Assembly: GCA_036346225.1 (NCBI GenBank)
Contig: JARFIW010000668.1
Span: forward strand, 620,001-684,000
Length of the DNA: 64,000 nt
Source: Platerodrilus igneus
Lineage: Eukaryota > Arthropoda > Insecta > Coleoptera > Lycidae
Direction of reading: 5' to 3'
Shown: positions 32,316 to 45,065 of the stretch, piece after piece
Numbering within the stretch: position 1 is the stretch's first letter
Layout: the number at the start of each line of letters is the position of its first letter
Notes under the pieces: model-generated
What the model saw: only the letters and a program-made list of their open reading frames with translations
Database searches by the model: none
What the model was told of the DNA's origin: nothing
Translations under genes and position numbers: made by a program

Positions 32316-34800
32316 ATACACTTTGCTCTGCTTACTTATTTTGTTCTATTATTAGTATTTATTGTAAATATTTGTATTTCTAACATTTTTGTGAGATTTA
32401 ATATACCAATTAAGTTGGAGAAACTTTGTGTTCTGTTCACTGAATAGACGAGGTACTGGTTTGTGTTATTTACGTAGAAGATTCTGCGACTGTTGAATAG
32501 AGGAGGTGACTACGAGTTGACAAGCAGAAGAAAATTGGCGCACAAGGTGAGGAATATTCTTGTAAGACATCTACACTTCTACGTTAGACTAATTTCACAG
32601 CATTTTGTTGACGCTAGTAACGTGGGGGTTCGACAGATTTCTAATATTAAAGCATTTTATATATATTTCTGCGATGTTGGACTACAAGCACCACTGTTGG
32701 GCGTCATTAAAACTGCGATCTTTCTGCTATTACAAGAGTCTCTCGTTCTGGGCGTCTATTAATTCTGCGATGTTTTTTGACTCGAGTCCCACGTTCTGGG
32801 CGACAATTAATTGCTACGATGTGCCATTAAAATACAAAAAGCCCCACGTTAAATGTTACCATTAATTGCTACGAGCTCCTGTCTCACCCGTTAAAATTCT
32901 ACTACTACTGCTTAATGAAGTTTTCCACGGTTACTCAGCTGTTTCCTGAAATATAAAACCAACTACTCGACAATAAAACGCTGCGGCGGTAAATAGGCTA
33001 CATTTATTAACATACCAGAAAGAATGTGCACGCCAAAATCAAAACTAAGCTTTTCTTTCACACCTTAAGTATAACTTATATACATCTCATTTAAAAATAC
33101 TTTCTTAACAGTAGATTTCGATATCAGTAATTACCCCAGATAAATTTTTCCCTCTAATTAAATCAGAGAAAGTAATAGGGTTTTACCACATTTCTTACTT
33201 TAACCCTGGTTCAATATGAGCTCATAATAAAACCTTAACCTTTCGTGCTAATTTTTGCACATCAATAATCAAAAAAGCACTTTTACTTTGTACATAAATA
33301 GTACAAATGTCATACATCACTCTTTGACATAAATTCCCACATAAAATACAGTAAAAATAACTCAACTTGAAAATTTCAATCCGTACCTTTTCCCCTGTTT
33401 GTCCTTTTAGTTCATAAAATTATACCCCCAATGTACCAAGTCACTAAGCACCTATTTACACACATATACAACGAAAAGCATTAGTTACTTGGATTCCGTA
33501 TTTATCCACGGGCCAGCTACCATTGTATTGAGAACTGCTGCATTCAGGAACACCACAATCTGGATTGCTATAACCACAACTGCAAACTGCAACCATATCA
33601 CCAAGAAGTCATCTTGTTCACCAATTTTATAGAGCATCCAGACTCCAAACCGCTTCTACTAATACCATAAATTGTTGGTAATCAACCAAAACCAACCAAA
33701 TACTGACATTTACTCCATTTCAAATTGCATACTTAGCACACTCGGTGCAAATTAAAATCAAACCGTTTTTACTTACATCAGGTGGCGTACATTAATTGAA
33801 CTTTTATGCAAACGTAAAAGTATTTTAGCCTTAGAGCCGTCAACGTATCGAAAATCCAAAGCAACGTACTCTTGTCAAAACATAAGAGCCGTAAGATGGT
33901 TGAAAATTAAGAGAGCCTCCTATCTATGCCTGGCGGTTTATATTTAGTTCCTCCACTCCCCAGAGCCTGCATTTTAAAAGTTAGACTAAAATTTAAACCT
34001 TTGCTTTTTTATTTCAAAAAATGATAAGCCCTCGTACACAAAAATCCATGGGTGAAGTTTTCTAATATTAGGGGTAAAGTGCGGATCCTAAGATAAAAGG
34101 TCTATCATAAATAAGCCCAAGAAGAATCAATTGGAACTGAAAGAGAAGACAAGTTACCAGCGGATTCCGGCGGATCCTGTGAGACAGTGCTGTCCAATAT
34201 CACACTGATGTTTTTTAACTTAATTTAGTAAGCCATTTACAGAGTTTTAAGTCTGCGAGGTTGCTCACCATGACCAAACGCCACTCGATTATTAAGCTTT
34301 AACAAATTCAGCTGTACTTTAACCACGTCTAATTTCAAATTCCTTTCTTTATGCTTGAGAAACTCTTAACTTCTAAGCTTCGACAAGCGTCCTATATCCT
34401 TTGTCAATTTTTCTTTTCTATCTTCTTTGGTGGTTTTCCTATTCCCTTAATCTTAATGAAGACAACGGCATACCGAACGTGGGTAGAAACCGAAAGGGCA
34501 TATCTTCCCACAGGAAAAGTCGAATTTATATTCTCTAATTGACTTTTCTGGGAAGTTAAGAAATAAAGTTTTGTTTTCAATGGTGTGTTAATAAGGGTGG
34601 AGAAAGAATCTATGAAAGGACATTTAGATATTGAAAAGGCACTTGCGCAAGTTCGTCGTGACGTACGACCGGTAAGGAGTACCAAAGAGTATGTGACTAT
34701 TGCAAAATATTATTTAAAAGCCTACTAGGATTATTTTCCAGAACTGTTTTTCAAACAGTTCAGCACCATCTAGCAGTATTACTTTTTTAAAGGTTGATGA
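32316..34800. other. Non-coding interval, nothing recognised
   Basis: Includes three short imperfect repeats of TTCTGGGCGTC/ATTAATTGCTACGAT type (32690-32880). Open frames up to 93 codons have no recognisable domain. Confidence 0.4.
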
Positions 34801-34829
34801 ACTTAATCTCTTACACATTTCGGGCCTCA

Positions 34830-35100
34830 AGGCGTTAGGCGTTGGTGTAACGGTTTTAATTCTTTAGACTGGATGCACACGGAAAGCAACATGGCCCAAC
34901 ATTTTGTCTCAAAACAAAACTGTCTTGTCAGTTCGTCGGTTGACCACGTCGTTGCCTTGTTAGTAAACAGAGGGCCGCACATTGGCCGTGACGCGACGCA
35001 ACATTGTCTCGAGACAAAAAATCTTGTTGCAAGGTGTCTGTCCATGTTTCTTCCAATTCTTGTCTCGAAACAAAACGCTTACAACATAGTCAACCTTCGA
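34830..35100. repeat. Repeat with GACGCGACGCAAC and TTGTCTCGAGACAA motifs, copy 1
   Basis: Contains the 14-bp palindrome TTGTCTCGAGACAA at 35004-35017 and related TTGTCTCAAAACAA (34903) and TTGTCTCGAAACAA (35068). A similar block recurs at 35985-36095. Open frames on both strands (34827-35045, 34873-35103) follow the repeat and are probably not genes. Likely a non-autonomous element; family unknown. Confidence 0.5.
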
Positions 35101-35984
35101 TGACAACACATCGAGTGTTTGCTACCTTTTTGTCAAATATTTGTATAGGTTTGTTATTATTATTATTCGAGTAGTTTATCAATACGTATATTTTATTACT
35201 ATGGATGTAGAGGAATAAAATGAATATTTTGGATTTTCAGAACAGAACGTCATATTTATGGAACATTTTAGGTTTGGGGCTGTTAATTTCGGGAGTTTAG
35301 GGCTAAGTCCTGCATACAGAATCTATGAGGTTCAAAATCTAAGCCGTCGTATTTTCAGAGATTATGTCGTATTGTTCCAAGACCTTAAGATGGGTTTTAA
35401 GAAAGAGTTTTCCCGTATAATAGTTCCATCAAAAATTGAATTTAGGTATTAGAACTTTTAGAAAATATGTCATATGCCCTAAAACCTTTTTGGGTGTGGA
35501 ATGAAGGGTTGATCTAGGGTAAAAATTTCAATGAAAATAAAATCTCAACTTTTAGATAATAAGAAATCATGTAACAGTTTAGAGTATTTACTGGTGTGGG
35601 TTTTAAGATTCTGCCCGATAAAGTGCATGGGTAATAATTATAGCGGAAATGACATTAAAACTTTCCAATTTTTAGAATTGGTGCCACTAGCACTGAAACT
35701 GCTTAGAATTAGTTTTCCAACATTTGGGGGTGGTAAAGGGTATTGTCCCCAAAGTAAAAATTTCACTTGAAGAAAAACCTCAAAACGAATAAAGTGTGGC
35801 ATATTTGCATGTGTGTATTAAAAAATTTAAATGAAATTAGTAATAGTTCTATTGATATTCAATATTTCATCGATGCTTGATACTCATTGGTTAAAAGTTA
35901 AAACAATCATTTGTTTAGATAGCATGTTCACAATTGACACTTACAATTTGCTTCAGCGGTGGTTTTGTTACAAGACATCGCAAA
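35101..35984. other. Non-coding interval between two copies of the TGTCTCGAGACA repeat
   Basis: Short open frames (35258-35452, 35531-35770) lack recognisable motifs. Two loosely similar TTTAGGTATTAGAA/TTTTTAGAATT blocks are present. Confidence 0.35.
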
Positions 35985-36095
35985 TCATCGCCCACTGAAC
36001 GCGACACGACGCAACATTTTGTCTCGAGGCAAAACTGTCTCAAGGCAAAACGTTGCATCGTGTTGCATTCCTTATGCGCCCAGCCTTAGAGATCG
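35985..36095. repeat. Repeat with GACACGACGCAAC and TGTCTCGAGGCAAAA motifs, copy 2
   Basis: Shares CGACGCAACATTTTGTCTCGAG with copy 1 and has a second TGTCTCAAGGCAAAACG. It ends in TTATGCGCCCAGCC, resembling the GCACACGG flank only weakly. Probably another fragment of the same family. Confidence 0.45.
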
Positions 36096-36802
36096 CGGGA
36101 GAAGATAGATCAACAATTTAGAATTTTAAAGGGACTTATAATTTTGACGCGTACGAGATAGAACTATAAAAACCCGCTGTGCGGGCGGCTAACTGGGCTA
36201 ATATTCCATGGAAAATCTTGAAAAGAGCAGGGTTGAAATATTCTTTGTAAAACAGAAAACAAAGTAAAGTGAAGTTAGACGTCACTGTATCTAGCAAGTA
36301 TTAAAAAGATAGTTCTAGGGCAGATACAGAAACCCTTTTAGAGTACATAATTTTTAAATTCTTAATTTACCCTTTTTAGAATATTGAGCATACTAAACGC
36401 AGAAGGTATCTATTATATAACAAATAATTTTTATCCAATCATGATTATAAAAAGAAATAATTTCACATGAGTTAGTCATAAAAAATTATTTGTGAACAAA
36501 TATTCCGTTTCTTAAGATCTATATAAGCATCAGACCTGATAAACACGTACAAACTTAAGCAAAGACTGTAATTCAAATAATCTTAAAAAGTTATTAGTGA
36601 AAATTTTAAATATAACAAATTTAAAGCAAATATTACTTTCAAGAAAATATACATTCTAAGTAGAAATATTATATAATCAATAAAAAATTATAATTTTGAC
36701 TCGGTTGGGTGCCGGTTCTTACAGACTGGAACGCCGAAGACTTTCGTGCTCGAAAACTTAGCCGTAGTTGAAAAGGGGGTTGTAAAAACAAAAAAAAAAT
36801 TT
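36096..36802. other. Non-coding interval, nothing recognised
   Basis: AT-rich apart from a GGTTGGGTGCCGGTTCTTACAG block at about 36702-36725. Confidence 0.4.
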
Positions 36803-37525
36803 TGGGATCATGCAACACTCACTGATCCTTAACCATTGTCCGTTGGTCCACAGGTTCCAGCTGATTGCTTACAGTGACAAAGGCGATGACCTTAGACTGA
36901 TGTAATATATGATGGATGAGCTCGAGGATGATTAACGACGTTCGTTGGTTGGCTAGAGGGTGCATGTGTGTTAGGAGGCGTTTCTTGGTTCTACAGCATT
37001 GCGTCAATTTTACATGTTTTTGTTGGCCTTACAGAGTTTCAATGTTGGCGCTACTTAGTTTTTGCGCTGCAATAAAAATAGAATAAGGCACTTAAATTTT
37101 TCACCATAAAATCTCACCATCAATAACTTCCCAAACTGCTTAAATTGAAGATGATGTGAAAAATTACTTGAAAAGACAGTTCAATCTGAGGAAGTCTTAT
37201 CAGGGCAAAGGTTTAATGCTCACACGCCGTGTGTATGAAACAAGCAGAACCCTTGAGGTATTTCGTAAACAATAAGATGTTTCACGGAATTTTGAAAGAT
37301 TAACTTGCTATTTAGGACTATACAAACCAGGTTTCAAAGCAGCTGAATGGTTTTCTACATGATTGTGGATACAAAAAATGTTGTTTTCCATATGGAACCA
37401 AGAACTTATTAAAAATTCGAAAATCTACCTTAATTTGCAAATAAATTTCTTGGCGAATTTCTATTTTTTCTATTGCCTTAATTTTTCTAAGCTATTTCGA
37501 AAGCAATTTTTTACATAGCAAAAAA
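36803..37525. repeat. Dispersed repeat family R, copy 2 (~720 bp)
   Basis: Direct repeat of 31494-32315, about 80% identical by eye, with a ~70-bp deletion before the GTTTTCCATATGG block. It is preceded by an A-run; the element type is unknown. Confidence 0.75.
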
Positions 37526-38476
37526 ATTGTTTCAAGCATAAACGTTATAAAATGTGTTCTTACATCTCCATTCGAATCATAGAAAGCAATATCTAAAATT
37601 TGGCTTTGTTTTTTTAAAACTGCCTTCTCAGGATTATAAATTCAGTTTAAATATATGGTATGCATTGAGAATAGTTTAAGAATAATATTGATAATTTATT
37701 TAAATATGTAAAGTTATCGTCCTTGACACTAATGTCTTCTTTCCCGATGCCTAGAATTTGTTAATGTGCGACTGTTTCTCAAAAATAGTTAAATCGCGCT
37801 CTAACGCAATTTTAATTAAAATACAACGACTGTTATCTTACTCTGCAATATTTGCATAATGTGTATATTACAAGGTAACCACATAAAAGCATTCTAGTAC
37901 ACAATGTAAATTAAATTGATTTCTATGGGTCATTAACGTAAATGCAAATTAGGCGAATAAGAAATTATTTAAACAAAAATTTGTTAATAGCATATTTTTT
38001 TAATCTGAGGTTAAAAGTACAGTGTGTGAGTAACGTTCAAGACGTACAACCTTTTCATCTTGTAAAGTGTTTTCTGTTTGAATTGCTGAATATATCCTAG
38101 TTTTTATAACTATGCCTACAGGTAAGTAATCCAGTCAAAATAATCTCCTGTGAATTTTTGCGGACATATTTGTTTACTGTATCTACATAAATTATGACCA
38201 TTCCGATATTAAACGAATGATTGTGATCGGGTACCACCCTTAATATTCCGTTAATATTGCAGAATTATAGGTATTGCCACTGGCTTGGGTTTTCTCATAT
38301 GATCGTGAATTAAGGAAAAAATTAACTGGGTACTTTGTTCTATACAAGGTAATTCAGAAGTATGAGATCAAACTTCTAGAAATTATTCGATGCAACATTA
38401 AAAATATTTGAGTAGAAGAAACCAGGTTCAAAAATATCTCCATAAAGCTCCATAACGTTATAAGACTTTATTGCAC

Positions 38477-38518
<42 letters not shown>

Positions 38519-39220
38519 TAATGTCAAGGGGGGGGTACAAGGTTTCTAAGGGTAGATTTGTGTTAAAAGGGGTGTATGCCAAACAACATGATTCATATAT
38601 CAGATCCAGTAATTCAAAAACTATATTTTGCCGTACTTTACATATGCTAAAGTATTTACCATGTTAGTTTGAAACGTATGTGCCAAAAGGTAAATTAAAT
38701 GACTTGATGACATTGATAAAATGCACAGTGCTCAAGGTTTTATACTAAGTTGAAATTTAATAAGCCAGTGAAAGTACATTTGCCGTCTGAAAACCGGATG
38801 CGTCTACGGACGTCTACTACCAACCAAGCATCCAGGTCTTGTGTGAATTATTTTGGCTTTTCATTTAAGTAGAATCAACTTTTGGACGAATTTGTAAATG
38901 CAAAATTATAAGTGAATAGCAATGTCAAATATAATTGGAGAATTGTGAAGTATTTAGGACCAATGATAGAATTTAGGAATGTGTATAAAGACAATAGTGA
39001 AGGTATTTGTGACACTAAAGAAAGGACAAATTGTTATTGGATATTTTATGTATTTAAAATGTAATTAAGTAAGCTAGTTTTTGTTGTGCTTATTACCTAG
39101 GGAAGTAAACAAGATGATTCTCTTTCGATTAAAATTTTGTATTAAGACGTGTTTTTACAAACCTGCGTAAAAGTTGTTAAATATTTTGATAAAATAAATG
39201 TGTTTGAATTTAAATAGTCT
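37526..39220. other. Non-coding interval with third MPT-type exon candidate and (TA)n microsatellite
   Basis: ATGCCTACAG at 38112-38121 is followed by GTAAGT (donor at 38122), parallel to the sites at 4047 and 8736. A (TA)n run occupies about 38481-38516, then a run of nine Gs. No other coding signal was recognised. Confidence 0.4.
38481..38516. repeat. (TA)n microsatellite
   Basis: Uninterrupted TA dinucleotides. Confidence 0.95.
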
Positions 39221-39224
39221 GATT

Positions 39225-39870
39225 TATTAAAGTGAAGGTATAAGAAGCATCGGTGGTAAAGAAATAGCGACGATAAAAGAAGTATATAGAGTGGTTATAG
39301 TGCGACGGGAAAGCGACGGATATTTAGTTAGATTTGAAACGAGATTGGAATTGGATTTGGAACGATATTGGTTTAAAGGCAGTAGGACATTCGAGTGGTT
39401 ATATAAAGCGACGGCGAAGCAACGAATATATAAATAATTTTGGGAGTAATTTGGATATAGATTTGAAGGCAGTAGGACATAGAGTGGACATCGAATTTAT
39501 AGCAGGGCATTGATTGATTTGGAACAGGACGGCGGATAGATTTGGGATTGATTACGAAAAGGCGGACGGATTAATTGGAGCACGAAGAGGGAAAATAGGA
39601 GAGCAGCAATTGCAGGGGAAGATTCACCGAAAGAAAAGGAACACGGAAGGATTAACGCAGGGGAAGTAAATACAACGGTTTGTCAAAATTCTAAAATTCG
39701 GGTTATTCATTTCAGATTTGGGGTCATCAAAATTGTATTAAGACACCTGGAGGCGATACGCAAGTTCAATAGTGATTGGGAGTCCTTGTAAAGACGCATA
39801 CGGCGACTAAGATCGTGAACCAGCAGCATTCAAAAAAGGGCATCAGCGAAGTATAATTCAGGTGAGTACC
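39225..39870 (+). other. Purine-rich, GGCAGTAGGACAT-repeating segment
   Basis: Strongly purine-biased on the + strand, with repeated GCGACGG and two near-identical AAAGGCAGTAGGACATTCGAGTGG / GAAGGCAGTAGGACATAGAGTGG blocks (39374, 39464). It ends near a consensus CAGGTGAGT donor at 39859. It resembles the purine-rich leader or LTR of some gypsy elements, but no second LTR or gag follows. An exonic, untranslated RNA is the alternative. Confidence 0.3.
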
Positions 39871-40258
39871 GTGCAATATCATTAAACGTCAAACAAAAGT
39901 CAGAAATTGTATACATTAATTAATTTGGCACAAAGCTACGTTGATCAGTAAAAATTTGGCATATACAGTAGTAATTTCATATAAAGGTAGTGAAACAAAA
40001 GAGTGTGCAGTTTGGTTGGCAGTGCACATCTACTCACGATTGAACCCACGGTGAGTAGGTGAACACCCTGAGATAAAGAGTTCATATAGTCGAGGCATAA
40101 TAATAGTAAACAGTTAATTAGATAACCAACCAAATTTTGCTAAAGCACATCATATAGAAGTCATTCATTGAATACTAAAAATAGGGGCGACGATAAAGGT
40201 AGTGTCTTATAATTTAAATTATAAATTAAAATAAATAAACAAAAAGGGGGTGAGCAGA

Positions 40259-40320
<62 letters not shown>

Positions 40321-41108
40321 CTATGATAATAGGGTATATAATATAGGATCACACCAAAGTTTAAGATACTAAACATTTGAATCATAAAAAGTTTCACAGT
40401 TCGTTAATTATTCAAAAAGCAAATATCGAACACACTGTAAAAAATCCACAATTAACTTTAGTCAATGAAGAAAAGCTCATTCATTAATAATTTAACCACA
40501 TTTAAAAGAGTAAATAGCTCTAGACGCAAATCCGATTCATTTTAGAAACAGTAATACATTCAGAAACTTTAAATAAATACAAATTAGGAGTATCTAAAGT
40601 CAAACAAACATGAAACGAATTTCTTTAAACTCGACGCATTAATGTAAGAAAATAATCGTGCGTACTCACAACAAACAGGTCTTGCAAAATAAGCATATTT
40701 CAGACCGTAAGGAGTCAATAAAAACGATCTAATTTCCATCATCTGTTGAAGAATCCCATTATAAAATTTACCTACGGGGATCTTTTAAAAAGTAAACTCG
40801 ACAAATTCGAATAAAATCCAGCATATGAGAAAAACATACATTTTGGCGTACGTACCAAATTAAATAAAATAGCTAATCATTTTCTAACCAAAATACGAGA
40901 ACATGATATTAAACGGTACAAAGTACCATAGCCAACGAACACCATAATATAAAGTTTTGATGTCTACGTGATTTGGGGAGCATTGCAACAAAATTTAGGA
41001 TAGGTAACTTTGTATAAAATCCGAAGGCTTTTATGATAAGTCAAATAACAAAGATAGCGCAGTATAATAAAAAGGAGAGGTGTAGATAGATCGAAAGTTT
41101 TCGAACAA
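39871..41108. other. Non-coding interval including a long (AT)n run
   Basis: AT microsatellite at 40261-40318; nothing else recognised. Confidence 0.5.
40261..40318. repeat. (AT)n microsatellite
   Basis: About 29 uninterrupted AT units. Confidence 0.95.
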
Positions 41109-41109
41109 T

Positions 41110-41345
41110 AAGTTTGACAGCACGCGTGTCAAAAATATTAACTAGAATTGTACAAAAACGGCTGGAAAAACTGGCGAAAGAAATACTAGGAGAAGATTAA
41201 GTTGTATTTAGACGAAACAAGGAACACGGGAGGATATTTTAGCTCCGAGGGTGATGATAGAGAAAAAATAGAAAAAGGAGAAAACGTGTAAATAGTGTTT
41301 GTAGATGTGGAAAAAAACATTCGACAAGGTTCCCTCCAGATGTTA
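41110..41345 (+). pseudogene. LINE reverse transcriptase fragment (N-terminal RT blocks)
   Basis: Plus-strand codons read VSKILTRIVQKRLEKLAKEI and LGED (41125-41200), then FRRNKEHGR and a degraded EKIEKGENV*IVFVDVEK block (41265-41320). This is the RT region just before and including the FVD motif, close to the family at 1-1075. It ends abruptly at 41345, where a different LINE begins on the other strand. Confidence 0.7.
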
Positions 41346-41349
41346 AGGT

Positions 41350-41860
41350 TTTTGTCAGTCAGCTTTCTTTAGGATGTATCGCTCGTTGTCGTTGATTGTG
41401 TTGTCGTGTTTGGTCTGTTCTAGCATGTTATCTTGTCGTAGTATTAGGTTGTGGTCACATATTATTTCATTATTTGTTACGTTCCAGTTTGTTATACGAT
41501 TGTGTGCTTTGCGGTTGACTAGTGTGATGTCTATGTTAGTTTTTGTTGCAGCTTCGTTATGAAATGTGAGCGAAGTATGGGTCTCGTTCATAACTTCAAC
41601 CTACCGTTCATTTATTAGGCCTATTGCTAGTTTTTTCTGTTGTCAGTTGTGTCGTTGTGCCACATAAGTGACTTCCCGTTAATATCTGCTCTTACTAAGG
41701 TGGGTCTGTTTACGTATGCGTTAAGAATGTTTTCTAATATTTTCAAGAGATTATTGTGACGCTTCCCTATATTGGAAGTAGCTGTTGGCTACTATACAGG
41801 TGCCTATCGTTTTGGATTTTAGTTCTACGCACGTACAGTGTTAGTAGAAATATTATTCTT
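41350..41860 (-). pseudogene. LINE endonuclease domain fragment
   Basis: Minus-strand codons read LVRADINGKSLMWHN and TTDN (41650-41705, the GDFNA--LWG-type block) and, in frame 41355-41591, MNETHTSLTFHNEAATKTNI, DITLVNRKAHN and ICDHNLI (the SDH block with its catalytic His). This is the C-terminal half of an apurinic-type endonuclease of R1/Jockey-like LINEs. Internal stops show decay. Opposite orientation to the adjoining RT fragment. Confidence 0.7.
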
Positions 41861-44402
41861 TTTTGTGATTAATATGTTCCTATTTAGGATAACTCGTTAT
41901 GTTCCAATTTTGCTTTAAACATTTTCTTTGTTAATTCATAAGTCCGCTTTACGATAATTTTGTTAAATCAACTACGTTGCTATTCTCACATCCGTCAACC
42001 TAATTAATAATAAATACCCTGTCTAATGCTTTTAACTCAAATCCCTTTTGCTTTAAAAACGACAAGTTTATGTTACAATTAAATAGTTTACATCTTGTAT
42101 ATTTGATTTTTCTGCAATAAATTCGCTTTCAAATAATTTCTTAGCTTAAATCTATTTGCTTGGAAATGTCAAGTTTATGATAAAATTTAAATAAGTCAAT
42201 ATCCTGTTTAGGTATCCGTGAGCGCGTTATACCTTCCGATAACGTATAATTGCGTACTAGTGGGTTTTCCATTTAAAGATTTGTTAAATTAATATATCCT
42301 ACTATTCTGCGGTAAAACCGTGTTTTTCCAGTCTTAATCGCGTTTCGATAACGCGGATGTGTGCTTTTCGAGTTTGTGTTATTTTAAATTCCTTTTAAAC
42401 TTTGATTCTTCAGCTTGTGCGTCGATGCACTTGTAAAAACTACTCGCTCTATTTCTCCAAGAGCAATGCACGTTTCTCCTCTACCAAATGTGTAGATTTG
42501 GTGTAGATCGGCAAGCGCCCTGAGTTGTTAATATTAGTAAGATTTTCATTTTTTAGCTCTTAGCTGGAGGCTAAATTGTTTGTTGCGTAGCCCGATTATT
42601 CTTTGATGTTGATCAACTGTTCTTGCAAGTAGACCGCTGTTGCTGGTTGTTGCTGACTACCGCGGCGATGCTGTGTCAATTCGCTTTCGAGGGCTGATCA
42701 GATAAGTATCCCGACACATTTATGTGACGTGTTTTCCTTTTCTAATATACCCAGGGATAAACCCAATTTGAAATTAGAACCGCTAATGTTTGTTTTGATA
42801 AAATCCTTACTAGAAAGGTTTCGAACTTTAATGCTGTTGCTTTTTGTAATTAAACTCATCTGCTTATACGAAAGTAGCAGCGTTATTCTTTTTGGTACTG
42901 ATTAGATTTATTGCATGTTAGCTACGAATTGCGCACTTCGTGGAACAATTAGTGAATTTGTCCATAGAGTAAAATTGTTTTATTAAATAGTAACTTTAGT
43001 TAATTTTGTTTTGCTGTTTCGATAAAAATTTCTATATTTGTGTTTTTTATTGTAAATAGAAAATCGTTGGCGATGTATTATTTTTGTGTTGCTAGGAATC
43101 CCTCCCCTCTCCGCATTGGTAGTTAGCTTGGTTTTCTTCTGGCTACGTCATGGTATGTAGCAAACTGTTGATGCCATTGGTATAATTCCTAAAGTAACTG
43201 TTATGGATTTAATTGACATACTTGGCACTGTCATGTTTAGTGTACGGTTCTTGAATAAGTAGAATGTGACTCTGCTATCTTTCTGAGCCCGTGTATTACT
43301 GTTGCACTACTCATCCCGTATATCTGTCCTTATCTTAGCACGTTTTTGTGTCCAGTTTTTCTCCTTTGCGTTTCTTGTGTGTATATCGTTTCGTATGTAC
43401 GTGTATGGATTTCTGTTATTGGCTATAATCCGTTTTTTGACAGTCCAGTTTGTTTGTACACTTCGTGTTTCGTTTACTACATGGTGTGCATAGAACATCA
43501 CTGGAAAAAATTGAAAACTTTTAAAAATCACTGTTGATCATATGCATTTCAAGCTAAATTGATTTCACGACGGAGAAAACCACTACGACCACTCTGCGCT
43601 CGTTAGATATCACTTTACATCGCTAAAAGTTAATACTCTGTGCTCTGTTCCAGTAAATTCGACTACCCAAATTAAGTAACAATGGAGCCACTACTAAAGC
43701 CATAAAACTCACCTTGTTAACAATCTAAGCACGAAAATGACATCACACTATCATGCAATAACTCACAAATCAAGGAAAATTAAAATTAATAAGATGTGTT
43801 TTCAATAAATAAATTCAAGAGCGTGATGTGTTCTATAACTTTGAACAAATAACTGATGACAGAAAAGGTACACCATAATACCGTTTCTTGACTCGCCAGA
43901 ACAGAATGTTACAGATTTATTCACGAAAGAGTATTTTGAACCACTTCAAATCTGCAAAACCTTCAACAATTATATTAAGTAATCAACCTTATTTTCGAGA
44001 ATTAAACTTAAACTTAGCGACTGGTGTGTATTTGGCTGGTTTCTGAAATTCTTAGACAAACTCCATTACTTCTGTATGTTGTCTAACTGTATCTGAATAA
44101 AAATTTAGGTTACGGGCCATATTCTACTTTTTGTTTAGGTTTACTTAATTCTTACGTAATTGAGACAGGCGAAACATGTGGTAATCTAGAATGAGTAGAT
44201 TAGATATTGTTAGATATAATTTCTGTATAGCATGTTTCCAGTTGGTTAATAGCGCTCTTAAATGAGATATTCTCTTTCGACATTTTTGGTTTAATCTGTT
44301 TTTATTTTGTAATATGAGTTGTTTTCCTATCGATAGATAAACGACGCTCTTTACAATGTGTACAGTCCTATAGTAAAAGATGAGTTTCAGTTAGCATTAA
44401 AG
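41861..44402. other. Non-coding interval, left flank of E2
   Basis: Segment 41990-42360 resembles 28050-28470 weakly. Frames at 43302-43537 on both strands overlap each other and have no domain. No gene recognised. Confidence 0.4.
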
Positions 44403-44408
44403 ATTCTG

Positions 44409-45065
44409 AGTAGACCATTTTCAAGAAACCCAGGACCACATTTCCACCAGCATCCACATTTCCACACACATCTGGACCAAATTTACATGTAAATTCCCAT
44501 AAGGAGTAAATGAGGAGATTCATCTCCACATTTCCACAAGCATCCACATTTCCACAATTCTCATAAGGAGCAAATGAGGAGATTCATCTCCACATTTCCA
44601 CACACATCTGGACCAAATAGTTTTCTTCGGCTAACCATTTTTCATCTTTCGAGATAAACCTATCTTGTTTGGTATCAATTAATATTAGAATTTTCTCAGC
44701 TACCCGAATTTCTCCGAATTTTTTAGATTGCGCCATCCCTAAGGGAGCTACCCCAATTTTAAGATTTCTTACCTGTAGCGACTTTTGAGCGTTCTTATAA
44801 ATTTTTTTATACATGCGATACATCTTGTTAGTCTAGAATTTTATGCAGAATTCGAATCTGTAAACAGATTTAAAATCGGACTACTTCTTACAAAGTTACC
44901 CCTTTAAAGCTCTCAAACCTCTAAATTTCGCCTTTGCTTTATAAGCAAAACTAACAAATAATTTTATTCCTCTAACCAATGCATCTTTTGAGATAAACCC
45001 ATCTTGTTTGGTATCAATTAATATTAGATTTTTCTCAGCTACCCGAATCTTTTTATTTCTAATTT
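44409..45065. repeat. E2 left terminus and subterminal repeats
   Basis: Short CCACATTTCCAC repeats (44440-44610) resemble the CCACATTTGCTCC repeats at the E1 tip. The 16-bp dyad lies at 44480-44495. The E1-type unit beginning GAGATAAACCTATCTTG appears at 44650-44985, with a partial second unit at 44990-45060. Confidence 0.75.

Noticed and set aside
34827..35103. Protein genes of 72-76 codons on both strands
   Set aside because: They overlap each other across a repeat with palindromic motifs and share no recognised domain.
40161..40397. ORF with an Ile-Tyr run
   Set aside because: It is translated (AT)n microsatellite; the same applies to 38376-38582.
43302..43537. Short membrane-like ORFs
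   Set aside because: Three overlapping frames on two strands with T/G-rich composition and no motif; probably chance.
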